Source: Paludibacteraceae bacterium
GTDB lineage: Bacteria; Bacteroidota; Bacteroidia; Bacteroidales; Paludibacteraceae
DNA length: 64,000 nt
Reading direction: 5' to 3'
Assembly (NCBI GenBank): GCA_017456885.1
Contig: JAFTIM010000002.1
Span: forward strand, 1-64,000
Shown here: piece by piece, positions 28,957-38,299 of the stretch
Position numbering within the stretch: position 1 is the first letter of the stretch
Layout of the letters: the number at the start of each line of letters is the position of its first letter
Translations under genes and position numbers: made by a program
The notes under the pieces: model-generated
What the model was told of the DNA's origin: nothing
The model's input: only the letters and a program-made list of their open reading frames with translations
Databases searched by the model: none

Positions 28957-29079
28957 AAACTTATTTTCAAAATAGTTTTGCGAAAGTACAAAATTTTCAA
29001 CAACATTTTCTTTTATCTACTCTTTTGCCTGCAAATAAAATCAGTTCGTCATAAAATTCGTTAATACAAATAATCTGCG

Positions 29080-29087
29080 TATTTTTG
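29080..29087 (+). promoter_or_regulatory. -7 box of lptG/ribBA
   Basis: TATTTTTG, 30 nt before the ATG at 29118. A TTG at 29085 inside the box is the start of a longer, unlikely reading frame. Confidence 0.5.
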
Positions 29088-29117
29088 CAAAGAAAATTTC
29101 TAATAAAAGAGAAGCGA

Positions 29118-30611
29118 ATGCTACGAATAAAAAAAGTCGATTTATACATCATTAAGAATTTTATTGTTGTATTCTTTGCCGTATTTTTCATTTGCCTTTT
29201 TGTTTTCATCATGCAATTTTTATGGATGAATGTGGACGATTTGGTGGGTAAAGGCATCAGCATTTCTCTTTTATCGGAATTTTTCTTTTACTCATCGCTC
29301 ACATTGGTTCCAATGTCGTTGCCACTTGCCATTTTGTTGGCATCGCTTATGACGTTTGGCAGTTTTGGCGAGAAACTCGAACTTTTGGCATTAAAATCGG
29401 CGGGCATCTCACTTTTTCGCATCATGGCGCCTTTACTTTTCCTCGTTGTATTCTTTTCGGTAGGAGCATTTTATTTTTCAAACAACGTGTTACCGATGGC
29501 ACAGCAAAAACTTTGGACGATTATGTTTTCGCTACGCCACAAATCGCCGGAATTGGAGATACCAACGGGCGAATTTTACTCTCAAATAAACGGATTAAAC
29601 ATCTATGTTCGTTCAAAGGATCACAAACGAAAACTTTTGAACAACGTTATGATTTACGATTTTTCCAACGGATTTAACAATGCGACGGTTATGACGGCCG
29701 ACTCGGCAAGATTATTTTCAACCGAAGACAAAAAAAATCTGGTGCTAATCCTATACGACGGAGAATCGTTTGAAAATCTGAAAAAACAAACCTTGTCGGA
29801 CAAAGGAAACGTGCCGTATAGAAGGGAAACCTTCAAAAAGAAGGAGATTCTCATCGACTTCGACTCCAACTTCAATCGCATGGACGAATCTCTATTGCAA
29901 GGGCAACATGTAAGCAAAAACATTGTGCGTTTGGGAAAAGACATCGACTCGGCAAGAATTGTACAGGACTCTCTGATAAACACTTATAGCCAAAAAATCG
30001 AAACCAAAACTTATTTGAAAAATATTGATCGCGAGTTGGTTGTCGATTCATCTCTTTTCAGAAACAATGCTACTTACGACCACGACACATTGTTCTACAA
30101 ACTTTCAAAAAACAAAATGGAGCGTGCCGTGAAAAAAGCCATCAACAGTACGGAGATTTTCTTAAACGAAACAAAATACAATAATTCCATCATTTCCGAT
30201 AATCAAAGATTTATAACCAGACATTCGGTGGAATGGTACAAAAAGTTTACACTTTCGTTTGCATGTATTATCTTTTTCTTTATCGGATCGCCGCTTGGAG
30301 CCATTATTCGCAAAGGAGGATTGGGGGCTCCAGTCGTCATTTCCGTCATTTTATTCATCATCTATTATATAATAGACAACATGGGGAAAAAGATGGCTAC
30401 CGAAGGCATTTGGGATGTTTGGTTCGGAATGTGGTTCAGTTCCATCGTTCTTCTTCCTTTAGGAATATTTTTAACCTACAAAGCAGCCAACGATTCGGAA
30501 TTGTTTAACAGCGAGAATTGGATTTTACGTATAAAAAAGCTGAAACAGAAATTAAACTACTTATCACATGGAAAGTTTTTCAATTATAGAAGATGCCATA
30601 AAAGACTTTAA
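29118..30611 (+). CDS. LptF/LptG family LPS export permease
   Basis: Inner-membrane permease of the YjgP/YjgQ family, which with LptB extracts lipopolysaccharide towards LptC/A. The 497 residues show three N-terminal transmembrane helices (to about residue 125), a long periplasmic beta-jellyroll-type loop, and three C-terminal helices (from about 385, [18 protein letters not shown]). The [11 protein letters not shown] motif is typical. Its 3' end overlaps ribBA by 44 bases. Confidence 0.92.
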   Translation: MLRIKKVDLYIIKNFIVVFFAVFFICLFVFIMQFLWMNVDDLVGKGISISLLSEFFFYSSLTLVPMSLPLAILLASLMTFGSFGEKLELLALKSAGISLFRIMAPLLFLVVFFSVGAFYFSNNVLPMAQQKLWTIMFSLRHKSPELEIPTGEFYSQINGLNIYVRSKDHKRKLLNNVMIYDFSNGFNNATVMTADSARLFSTEDKKNLVLILYDGESFENLKKQTLSDKGNVPYRRETFKKKEILIDFDSNFNRMDESLLQGQHVSKNIVRLGKDIDSARIVQDSLINTYSQKIETKTYLKNIDRELVVDSSLFRNNATYDHDTLFYKLSKNKMERAVKKAINSTEIFLNETKYNNSIISDNQRFITRHSVEWYKKFTLSFACIIFFFIGSPLGAIIRKGGLGAPVVISVILFIIYYIIDNMGKKMATEGIWDVWFGMWFSSIVLLPLGIFLTYKAANDSELFNSENWILRIKKLKQKLNYLSHGKFFNYRRCHKRL

Positions 30612-31776
30612 AGAAGGAAAATTTTTAATTGTTGTCGATGACGAAGATCGCGAAAACGAAGGCGATTTAATCATGGCAGCCGAATTCGTAACACCCGAAC
30701 ACGTAAACTTTATGTTGCGTTACGGACGGGGGGTTTTGTGCGCTCCTATTACCATGGAGCGTTGCAAACAACTCGAATTACCGCATCAGGTGCAAGAAAA
30801 CACAAGTATATTAGGGACTCCATTCACCATAACCATCGACCTCATCGAGGGGTGTACTACAGGAGTCAGCTGCCACGACAGAGCCGCAACAATCAGGGCT
30901 TTGGCCGACGAGCATGTTTCTCCAAAATCGTTCGGACGCCCCGGACATGTCAGTCCGCTCTACGCACAAGAAAAAGGGGTGCTTGCCAGAGCAGGGCACA
31001 CCGAAGCAGCCATCGATTTAGCACGATTAGCAGGGTTAAAGCCAGCTGCGTGCCTCATCGAAATTCTCAATGAAGACGGCACGATGGCTCGTATGCCTCA
31101 ACTTCAAATTTTTGCAAAAGAGCATCATCTACGCATCGTAACCATTCGCGACTTAATTGCCTATCGTTTGCAACAAGAAGTATTGGTAGAAAAAGGCGAG
31201 GAGGTGGATATGCCTACCGAATACGGGCATTTCCGTCTGATTCCTTTCCGCCAAAAATCCAATGGGTTGGAACACATCGCTCTTTTCAAAGGCACATGGG
31301 AAAAAGACGAACCCATCTTGATACGAGTTCATTCCTCTTGTGTGACAGGAGATATATTCGGTTCATCGAGATGCGATTGTGGCGAACAACTCCACAAAGC
31401 TATGCAGGAGATAGAAAAGGCAGGAAAAGGCATTGTCTTATATCTCAATCAAGAAGGTCGCGGCATAGGGTTGATGGCTAAAATAGCAGCTTACAAACTA
31501 CAAGAACAAGGCTACGATACCGTTGATGCGAACATACATCTCGGATACGACCCCGACCAACGCGACTACGGAGTAGGTGCACAAATACTGAAAATGCTCA
31601 ACGTAAACAAAATGCGATTGCTCACCAACAATCCCGTAAAACGGGTAGGTCTTGAAGCTTACGGATTGGAAATAACGGAAATTGTCCCTATTGAAATCAC
31701 TCCGAATTGTTACAACGAGCGCTATCTGCGAACAAAAAAAGAACGCATGGGGCATAACCTGCACAACTTAAAATAA
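30568..31776 (+). CDS. ribBA: Bifunctional DHBP synthase / GTP cyclohydrolase II
   Basis: Makes both riboflavin precursors. The N-terminal half (to about residue 205) is 3,4-dihydroxy-2-butanone-4-phosphate synthase with [11 protein letters not shown]. The C-terminal half is GTP cyclohydrolase II with [10 protein letters not shown], the zinc cysteines in S-S-R-C-D-C-G and [11 protein letters not shown]. Both active sites appear intact. The start lies inside the end of the permease gene; no other rib gene is nearby. Confidence 0.97.
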   Translation: MESFSIIEDAIKDFKEGKFLIVVDDEDRENEGDLIMAAEFVTPEHVNFMLRYGRGVLCAPITMERCKQLELPHQVQENTSILGTPFTITIDLIEGCTTGVSCHDRAATIRALADEHVSPKSFGRPGHVSPLYAQEKGVLARAGHTEAAIDLARLAGLKPAACLIEILNEDGTMARMPQLQIFAKEHHLRIVTIRDLIAYRLQQEVLVEKGEEVDMPTEYGHFRLIPFRQKSNGLEHIALFKGTWEKDEPILIRVHSSCVTGDIFGSSRCDCGEQLHKAMQEIEKAGKGIVLYLNQEGRGIGLMAKIAAYKLQEQGYDTVDANIHLGYDPDQRDYGVGAQILKMLNVNKMRLLTNNPVKRVGLEAYGLEITEIVPIEITPNCYNERYLRTKKERMGHNLHNLK

Positions 31777-31796
31777 ATGGATTTGCACCCATTTCT

Positions 31797-31830
31797 CTAA
31801 AACGGCAAAAAATATCTGTCGTTTTTATTT
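31797..31830 (+). terminator. ribBA terminator
   Basis: AAAACGGCA and TGTCGTTTT pair with one G-T wobble and are followed by TTTATTTATTT. Confidence 0.7.
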
Positions 31831-31831
31831 A

Positions 31832-31865
31832 TTTGCAATGATATTACAAAATAGCCCTATCTTTG
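31832..31865 (+). promoter_or_regulatory. Promoter of the acyltransferase-like gene
   Basis: TTTG (31832-31835) and TATCTTTG (31858-31865) with a 22-nt spacer; 28 nt before the ATG. Confidence 0.6.
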
Positions 31866-31893
31866 CTATGTTATGTATTACTCATTTTGACAA

Positions 31894-33015
31894 ATGGAGC
31901 AAAAAGAAGACCGTTTAAAATCGCTGGATATTCTGCGCGGATTCGACCTTTTTTTGTTGGTAGGGTTGCAACCCGTTTTGTGGCAATTGTGTGCACATCC
32001 GCAAACAAAGTTTGGGACAGCACTGCGCACACAGCTTGACCACGCTGTTTGGCAGGGATTTAATTGTTGGGATATCGTAATGCCGCTTTTTCTTTTTATG
32101 TCGGGAATTACAATCCCATTTGCCTTTGCCAAATATCATAACAAATCGGAGCGAAAAGGTTTCTCGCTGTGGTGGAAAATAGTCAAACGGTTCTTTCTGC
32201 TTTTTCTATTGGGTTGGATTGTACAAGGCAACCTTTTGGCTTTCGATTGCCATCAATTCAGAATATTTTCAAATACGCTGCAAGCCATTGCAGTGGGTTA
32301 TCTTGTTGCCACTATAACGTATTTATTTCTGAAACCGCGTTGGCAAATAATCCTTGCCACCGTTTTTTTGATTAGTTATTGGGTTGTGTTTGCTACAATC
32401 GGGCACAACAACTATTCGCCTACCGACAACATCGCCTGCCTGATAGACAATGCCGTACTCGGACGTTTTAAAGACGGTGTCGTATGGCAAAACGAACAGT
32501 GGACATTTTCGCAGGACTATACTTACACATGGATTTTGAGCAGTCTGAACTTTTGTGTAACGGTAATGTTAGGCACATTTGCGGGGCTGATTCTTCGGTA
32601 TCCGTTTTCCCTTAAAAACAAAGTCAAATATCTATCTTTTATCGGATTCGGGTTGATTGCAGCGGGGCTTCTTCTCAGTCTCAACCAACCTATCATCAAA
32701 CGGTTGTGGACAAGTTCGATGACACTTTTCAGCGGAGGCATTTGCTTTGTGCTGATGGCATTGTTTTTCTATGTAATTGATGTAAAAAAGTGGGAGAAAC
32801 CTTTTGCTTGGCTTAAAATTTACGGAATGAACTCCATTGCAGCTTACGTTTTATACGAAACGATTAATTTTCGTTCCATTGGACAATCGCTGCTCTACGG
32901 CACGGCACAATTTTTAGGCGATTATTATCCCGTTTTGATAGAAGCGACGCAAGTTGGCATCGTATTTGGAATATTATTACTACTTTACAAAAACAACTAT
33001 TTTATAAAAATATAA
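31894..33015 (+). CDS. DUF5009 / HGSNAT-like acyltransferase membrane protein
   Basis: Polytopic membrane protein of 373 residues beginning R-L-K-S-L-D-I-L-R-G-F-D, the signature of the heparan-alpha-glucosaminide N-acetyltransferase/YeiB-like superfamily. Roughly ten hydrophobic segments follow, with M-P-L-F-L-F-M-S-G-I-T-I-P-F near residue 65. In Bacteroidota these genes often sit near glycan-degradation loci and are presumed to acetylate sugars across the membrane. The gene is followed after 5 nt by guaD, so the two are probably co-transcribed. Confidence 0.85.
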   Translation: MEQKEDRLKSLDILRGFDLFLLVGLQPVLWQLCAHPQTKFGTALRTQLDHAVWQGFNCWDIVMPLFLFMSGITIPFAFAKYHNKSERKGFSLWWKIVKRFFLLFLLGWIVQGNLLAFDCHQFRIFSNTLQAIAVGYLVATITYLFLKPRWQIILATVFLISYWVVFATIGHNNYSPTDNIACLIDNAVLGRFKDGVVWQNEQWTFSQDYTYTWILSSLNFCVTVMLGTFAGLILRYPFSLKNKVKYLSFIGFGLIAAGLLLSLNQPIIKRLWTSSMTLFSGGICFVLMALFFYVIDVKKWEKPFAWLKIYGMNSIAAYVLYETINFRSIGQSLLYGTAQFLGDYYPVLIEATQVGIVFGILLLLYKNNYFIKI

Positions 33016-33020
33016 GCCTT

Positions 33021-33488
33021 ATGTACGAAAAACGATTTATGAAACGCGCCATTTCGGTATCACTTAAAAACATCGATAAAGGAGGAGGTCCTTTTGGTGC
33101 TGTAATTGTTCGCGATGGTAAAATAATAGCTACCGGTGCCAATCGCGTTACCTGCAACAACGACCCTACGGCACATGCCGAAGTGATGGCAATAAGAAAA
33201 GCAGCTAAAAAACTCGGCACATTTGACCTTTCGGGGTGCGAAATATACACCTCGTGCGAACCTTGCCCCATGTGCTTGGGCGCTATCTATTGGGCACACC
33301 TCGACCGCATTTATTACGGGAACACCAAACGCGATGCAGCGGCAATCGGTTTCGACGATTCGTTTATTTATGACGAGTTGGATTTAAAAAAAGAAGACCG
33401 AAAAATTCAGATTATCCAAAAACTACCCAACGAAGCCATTGAGGCGTTTCGTTATTGGGAAAACAAAACCGACAAAATTGAATATTAA
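33021..33488 (+). CDS. guaD: Guanine deaminase-like cytidine deaminase-fold enzyme
   Basis: Zinc hydrolase converting guanine to xanthine. The zinc and proton-shuttle motif T-A-H-A-E-V-M-A-I-R (near residue 52) and C-E-P-C-P-M-C-L-G-A-I-Y-W-A match the deaminase fold. The long match to B. subtilis GuaD as I remember it, including F-D-D-S-F-I-Y and a C-terminal E-Y, favours guanine deaminase over tRNA adenosine deaminase TadA. 155 residues, full length. Confidence 0.88.
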   Translation: MYEKRFMKRAISVSLKNIDKGGGPFGAVIVRDGKIIATGANRVTCNNDPTAHAEVMAIRKAAKKLGTFDLSGCEIYTSCEPCPMCLGAIYWAHLDRIYYGNTKRDAAAIGFDDSFIYDELDLKKEDRKIQIIQKLPNEAIEAFRYWENKTDKIEY

Positions 33489-33525
33489 AACAATATAAAA
33501 ATATGCGTACAAATTAGTAATTCGT

Positions 33526-33533
33526 TACATTTG
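33526..33533 (+). promoter_or_regulatory. -7 box of the nfeD-SPFH pair
   Basis: TACATTTG, matching TAnnTTTG, 19 nt before the nfeD ATG. Confidence 0.45.
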
Positions 33534-33552
33534 CACGAAAAGAAATAATCTT

Positions 33553-33993
33553 ATGGAATATCTATACATTTTTTGGTTGATAGCTGCATTACTTCTTATT
33601 GTAGTGGAAATTTTTACAACAACTTTTGCTTCTGTATGTTTTGCTATCGGAGCTATTGCATCGGGTATTGCGGCCTATTTTGATGCAAGCATCAATTGGC
33701 AATTGATTATAATGGCGATTTTTACCTTTACATCATTTGTATTGGTACGCCCTTTCATTTTGAAATTCTTCTCAAAAAAGAATGGCGACATTATCACAAA
33801 TGTCGATGCAATAATTGGTCGCATAGGCAGAGTATCGGAGCGAATCGACCCAAAAGCAGGTACAGGACGGGTGGCTATTGATGGCGACGATTGGAAAGCA
33901 ATAAGCACCAACGGCGAAATCATCGAAAAAGGCGAAAACGTGAAAGTCATCTCTCACGAAAGCCTGATTATTTATGTAGAAACAATTAACTAA
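33553..33993 (+). CDS. NfeD-like membrane protein
   Basis: 146 residues: two or three N-terminal transmembrane helices (to about residue 75), then an OB-fold-like domain with I-G-R-I-G-R-V-S and G-R-V-A-I-D-G-D-D-W-K-A, the NfeD C-terminal pattern. NfeD proteins pair with SPFH/stomatin proteins in membrane microdomains, and the SPFH gene follows after 29 nt, supporting the call. Confidence 0.9.
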   Translation: MEYLYIFWLIAALLLIVVEIFTTTFASVCFAIGAIASGIAAYFDASINWQLIIMAIFTFTSFVLVRPFILKFFSKKNGDIITNVDAIIGRIGRVSERIDPKAGTGRVAIDGDDWKAISTNGEIIEKGENVKVISHESLIIYVETIN

Positions 33994-34022
33994 TTCACTA
34001 ACCATTTAAAAACCAAATTATT

Positions 34023-34973
34023 ATGACAATCTTTTTATTAGTATTGGTAGCTGTGATTTTCCTTTATATTATCAAAGGATTTAAAATAATATCACAGTCG
34101 GAAGTCATCATTGTGGAACGTTTGGGTAAATATCAACGTACATTAAATGCCGGTATCCACATCATTCTTCCAATTATAGAACGGGCAAAATCGACTGCTA
34201 CACGCATGCCCAACGGACAAATACGTATGCGTGCACAAATAGATATGCGCGAACAAGTGTTTGATTTCGACAAACAAAACGTGATTACAAAAGACAACGT
34301 AATGACCGAAATCAATGCTTTGCTTTATTTTCAGGTTGTAGATCCTGTGAAATCGGTTTACGAAATTCAGAATCTGCCAATGGCAATTGAAAAATTGACA
34401 CAAACAACGCTCCGAAACGTAGTCGGTGAGTTGGAATTGGACGAAACACTGACCTCACGCGACACCATCAACAACAAACTTCGCATTGTACTCGACGAGG
34501 CCACCAACAAATGGGGTGTTAAAGTAAATCGTGTTGAGTTGCAAGACATTACACCTCCTGAAAGCATACGTTTCGCCATGGAAAAACAGATGCAGGCCGA
34601 ACGCGACAAACGTGCCGAAATTTTGAAAGCCGAAGGCGAAAAGCAGTCGGCTATTCTGAAATCGGAAGGTGAAAAGTCGGCAGAAATAAATGCAGCTGAA
34701 GCCGAAAAACAAGCTAAGATTTTGAAAGCACAAGGACAAGCCGAGGCACAAATACTACAAGCTGAAGCCGAAAAACGTTCCATTGAATTGGTATCGGAAG
34801 CCGTGGCAAAACAAAAAGCCGACCCCGTAAACTATCTGCTTGCAATAAAATATATCGAAGGGTTGAAAGAGATGACTTCGGGCAAGGACAACAAAACCGT
34901 TTATCTACCTTACGAGGCAACAGGCGTACTTGGCTCGCTGGGTGGAATTAAAGAAATGTTTAAAAACGTATAA
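34023..34973 (+). CDS. SPFH/Band 7 (stomatin/paraslipin-like) protein
   Basis: Membrane-anchored scaffold protein, 316 residues. One N-terminal hydrophobic helix (3-20), then the SPFH domain with V-E-R-L-G-K-Y and D-K-Q-N-V-I-T-K-D-N-V, and an alanine/glutamate-rich coiled coil (about 190-265) with repeated A-E-(G/A)-E-K-Q. Start and length fit the QmcA/stomatin class. It forms a two-gene unit with nfeD; a role in membrane organisation or protease control is inferred from the family. Confidence 0.93.
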   Translation: MTIFLLVLVAVIFLYIIKGFKIISQSEVIIVERLGKYQRTLNAGIHIILPIIERAKSTATRMPNGQIRMRAQIDMREQVFDFDKQNVITKDNVMTEINALLYFQVVDPVKSVYEIQNLPMAIEKLTQTTLRNVVGELELDETLTSRDTINNKLRIVLDEATNKWGVKVNRVELQDITPPESIRFAMEKQMQAERDKRAEILKAEGEKQSAILKSEGEKSAEINAAEAEKQAKILKAQGQAEAQILQAEAEKRSIELVSEAVAKQKADPVNYLLAIKYIEGLKEMTSGKDNKTVYLPYEATGVLGSLGGIKEMFKNV

Positions 34974-34990
34974 ATCTTGTATGTTTTACC

Positions 34991-35022
34991 AAAAAGCGGA
35001 TTCTAATGAATCCGCTTTTTTA
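34991..35022. terminator. Bidirectional terminator after the SPFH gene
   Basis: AAAAAGCGGATTC and GAATCCGCTTTTT form a perfect stem with a 4-nt loop and T-runs on both sides. It touches the stop codon of the convergent GH92 gene. Confidence 0.88.
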
Positions 35023-37194
35023 ATACCAACAAACAGGTTTATCGCCTAAAATGAATTCCACCTTTGCTCCCTGCATTATCTGCTCGTGTGTCAAATAAGA
35101 ACACCGATACTCCTTACCATTTACCCGAACTTGCTTGATATAGCAATTCTTTTCCGAGCGGTTTTTGACAACTATTTCAAAGTTTTTCCCGTTCTCCAAA
35201 CGAAGTTTTATACGGTCAAACAACGGCATTCCTATCTCGTAGCGTTGGCTCACAGGATTAACGGGATAAAAACCCATTGCACTAAACACATACCAAGCCG
35301 ACATTTGTCCGCAATCTTCGTTCCCGCACAATCCGTCGGGAGAGTTTTTGTAAAACTCTTTCATTATACGAGTTGCTAATTGCTGCATTTTCCAAGGTTG
35401 GTGAATAGCATTGTAGAGATATGCCACATGATGGCTCGGCTCGTTGCCATGAGCATACTGCCCTATCATACCCGTACTAAAAATCGGCAAATCGGCATCC
35501 GCTGACGGATTGTATGTAAACATACTATCAAGTTTTTTGGCAAAACGCTCTTCACCCACAAGTTTTATCAATCCGTCGATATCGTGCTGCACCGACCAGA
35601 AATAATGCCATGCATTGCTTTCGCAAATATGCGGTGTATAATCGTCTGCACAAAAATCGGGCTGAAACTCACCAACCGTATTACGAGGTTGCATAAACGT
35701 AGTAACGGGATTATAAACATTTTTGTAATTCATTGAGCGATGTTCAAATACTTCTGCAATCGAATCCTCAGACATCGCTCGTGCCAGCAATGCAATGCAG
35801 TAGTCGTCAAAAGCATACTCGAGTGTCCGCGAAAGCGACCAATTGTCGTTGTTGTAACTATCCACCACATCGTAAGGTACATACCCCATTGTTTTATACA
35901 ATCCAATTCCTCTGTAATCGTCTTTATCGGCAGAGCGCAGAGAAGCATTTAAGACCTCTCTCCCCGAAAAATCACCGATACCTTTCAGATAGGCATCAAC
36001 CGCCACCGGCACAGCATGATAGCCTATCATCATATCAGTTTCATTTCCATAAAAATTCCACACAGGCAAACGTCCGAACTGCTCTGCATGAGCCAACAGC
36101 GACTTCACCATATCGTTTGTACGTCTCATTTGCAAGATGGTGTAAAGCGGATGGGCTGCCCTATAAGTATCCCAAAGCGAAAACGTGGAATAATTCTCAA
36201 AATCAGCATCATGGTGTACGCACTTGTCCACTCCCCAATATGTACTATCCGCATCGCAATAGAGCGTTGGAGCCATAAACGAGTGATAAAGAGCTGTATA
36301 AAAGCAACTTCTTTCGTCGGGAGTGCCACCTTCGACCCCTACTTTCGACAATTCCGTTTCCCATAAGCGATTGGCCTCTGCACGATATTTTTCAAATTCG
36401 AAATGCGGAGCCTCCGCTACCAAATTTTTCAATGCGTTGTCAGTGCTTACACCCGAAAGAGCCGTTTTTAAAACGATTTTTTCACCCGCCATTGTTTTAA
36501 AATCGAAGCGAGCCACACAGCCTTTTCCTGTCGATATCGGTATCGTATCTATTTGCCAACTATCAAACGGACGCGAAAACTGCGTAACAAAAAATACACG
36601 CTGCTCACGCGCCCAACCAGACGAAAAGCGATAACCACATATCGTTATCGAATCCACGACCTTAATGTCCGAATCGACCGTGGCATCCCAATTCATTGCC
36701 TTGGAAAGGTTCAGAAAAACAGCCGATTCCGCATCAGGGAATGTGTATTGCTGAACACCTACACGCGGCGTTGCCGTGAGTTCCACGTCAATTCCATAAT
36801 CGCTCAACAATACGCGATAATATCCAGCCGAGGCTGTTTCCGCATCGTGCGAAAATCTGGAATGAATACCCATCGGAGCCGCCGCTTCGTGCCAAGGTTT
36901 TGTAACAGGCATAAACGAAATGTCGTATAAATCGCCTGCTCCCGTTCCCTGCAAATGCGTATGGCTGAATCCGGCTATCGTACTATCAGGATAAAAATAG
37001 CCTGCTATTCTATCCCAACCGGGCAAACCATTGTCGGGACTGAGTTGCACCATACCGAACGGCACTTGGGCTCCCGGATAGGTGTTTCCCGTATAATCAG
37101 TTCCGATAAACGGATTCACACAATCGGTAACACTATCAGTTTGACTACACGAACAAAACAAACACAAACATAAAACGACTGACAACTGTTTCAT
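35020..37194 (-). CDS. GH92 family alpha-mannosidase lipoprotein
   Basis: Glycoside hydrolase family 92, calcium-dependent exo-alpha-mannosidases acting on host N-glycans or yeast mannan. The 724-residue protein has a lipoprotein signal (L-F-C-S-C, lipid cysteine probably C16) and the GH92 start V-N-P-F-I-G-T-D ... G-N-T-Y-P-G-A-Q-V-P-F-G-M. Further signatures are F-S-L-W-D-T-Y-R-A-A-H-P, G-N-E-P-S-H-H-V-A-Y-L-Y-N and C-G-N-E-D-C-G-Q-M-S-A-W-Y-V. Linkage specificity cannot be told. It stands alone, without a SusCD pair beside it. Confidence 0.95.
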   Translation of the reverse strand: MKQLSVVLCLCLFCSCSQTDSVTDCVNPFIGTDYTGNTYPGAQVPFGMVQLSPDNGLPGWDRIAGYFYPDSTIAGFSHTHLQGTGAGDLYDISFMPVTKPWHEAAAPMGIHSRFSHDAETASAGYYRVLLSDYGIDVELTATPRVGVQQYTFPDAESAVFLNLSKAMNWDATVDSDIKVVDSITICGYRFSSGWAREQRVFFVTQFSRPFDSWQIDTIPISTGKGCVARFDFKTMAGEKIVLKTALSGVSTDNALKNLVAEAPHFEFEKYRAEANRLWETELSKVGVEGGTPDERSCFYTALYHSFMAPTLYCDADSTYWGVDKCVHHDADFENYSTFSLWDTYRAAHPLYTILQMRRTNDMVKSLLAHAEQFGRLPVWNFYGNETDMMIGYHAVPVAVDAYLKGIGDFSGREVLNASLRSADKDDYRGIGLYKTMGYVPYDVVDSYNNDNWSLSRTLEYAFDDYCIALLARAMSEDSIAEVFEHRSMNYKNVYNPVTTFMQPRNTVGEFQPDFCADDYTPHICESNAWHYFWSVQHDIDGLIKLVGEERFAKKLDSMFTYNPSADADLPIFSTGMIGQYAHGNEPSHHVAYLYNAIHQPWKMQQLATRIMKEFYKNSPDGLCGNEDCGQMSAWYVFSAMGFYPVNPVSQRYEIGMPLFDRIKLRLENGKNFEIVVKNRSEKNCYIKQVRVNGKEYRCSYLTHEQIMQGAKVEFILGDKPVCWY

Positions 37195-37211
37195 TTCTAA
37201 AGCATTTTATG

Positions 37212-37219
37212 CAAAAATA
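37212..37219 (-). promoter_or_regulatory. GH92 gene -7 box
   Basis: Minus-strand TATTTTTG, 17 nt before the ATG, implying a very short leader. Confidence 0.45.
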
Positions 37220-37252
37220 GCAAGAATATTACGGATATAAAAAACGAAAAGC

Positions 37253-37284
37253 TTTGTGAGTTAGAAACACAAAGCGTACTTTTG
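37253..37284 (+). promoter_or_regulatory. Promoter of the glycosyltransferase-YfhO pair
   Basis: TTTG (37253-37256) and TACTTTTG (37277-37284) with a 20-nt spacer; 19 nt before the ATG. Confidence 0.65.
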
Positions 37285-37303
37285 TAAGTAGAAATAAAAA
37301 GGT

Positions 37304-38293
37304 ATGTATTTTTCTGTTATTGTTCCCGTATTCAATCGCCCCGACGAGGTAGCCGAACTACTTGAAAGTTTGGCAAACCAAACCACAAAAACATTCGAGG
37401 TGATTGTTGTGGACGATGGTTCGGAAGAGCGATGCGAAGCGGCAATTTCTGCCTTTCAAGAGAAAATGGACATTCGTTATTTCTACAAACAGAATTCCGG
37501 TCCCGGACCGACACGCAACTTTGCAGCAACAAAAAGTACAGGCGAATATCTTTTGATATTGGATTCGGACTGCATTGTGCCACCACATTATATCGAAACC
37601 ATCGAAAAGCACTTGCAACAAACTCCTCTCGACGCATTTGGCGGCCCCGATTGCGCTCATCCGTCTTTTTCAAATACACAAAAAGCCATCAGTTATTCGA
37701 TGACATCGTTTTTTACGACAGGAGGCATTCGAGGAGGAAAAAAGAAATTGGACAAATTCTATCCTCGCAGTTTCAATTTCGGCATCCGCAAAGATGTTTT
37801 TCAAGCATTGGGCGGTTTTTCTTCGATGCGTTTCGGCGAGGACATCGATTTAAGCATACGTATTTTCGACGGCGGATATTCGTGCGGACTTATTCCCGAA
37901 GCATGGGTTTATCATAAACGCAGGACAGATTTGAAAAAATTTTTCAAGCAGGTACACAACTCAGGCATCGCAAGAATAAATCTCTACAAACGCCACCCGA
38001 AATCGCTGAAAATAGTGCATTTTCTACCTGCCGTTTTTACACTCGGAATTTTATTTACGATAATAGGCACCTTTTTCGTAAAATGGCTGATATTGTTACC
38101 ATTGGCATACGCACTACTGATTTTTGCCGATGCTTCGCTACAAAACAATAGTTTCAAGATAGGAACAATTGCCGTTGCTGCATCGTTTGTGCAACTGATA
38201 GGCTACGGCACGGGATTCATTCGTGCTTTTTGGGAACGAATTATTTTAAAAAAGCCCGAATTCGGAGCTTTTGAACATAACTTTTATAAATAA
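37304..38293 (+). CDS. Family 2 glycosyltransferase
   Basis: GT-A fold transferase, 329 residues, starting Y-F-S-V-I-V-P-V-F-N-R-P-D-E-V. The nucleotide-binding acidic motif is V-V-D-D-G-S near residue 38; the metal-binding D-x-D region reads L-D-S-D-C near 87; the acceptor-side motif is G-E-D-I-D-L-S-I-R. Two hydrophobic segments near the C-terminus (about 245-295) suggest membrane attachment. Donor and acceptor unknown. It precedes the YfhO-like gene by 6 nt. Confidence 0.92.
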   Translation: MYFSVIVPVFNRPDEVAELLESLANQTTKTFEVIVVDDGSEERCEAAISAFQEKMDIRYFYKQNSGPGPTRNFAATKSTGEYLLILDSDCIVPPHYIETIEKHLQQTPLDAFGGPDCAHPSFSNTQKAISYSMTSFFTTGGIRGGKKKLDKFYPRSFNFGIRKDVFQALGGFSSMRFGEDIDLSIRIFDGGYSCGLIPEAWVYHKRRTDLKKFFKQVHNSGIARINLYKRHPKSLKIVHFLPAVFTLGILFTIIGTFFVKWLILLPLAYALLIFADASLQNNSFKIGTIAVAASFVQLIGYGTGFIRAFWERIILKKPEFGAFEHNFYK

Positions 38294-38299
38294 AATTAT

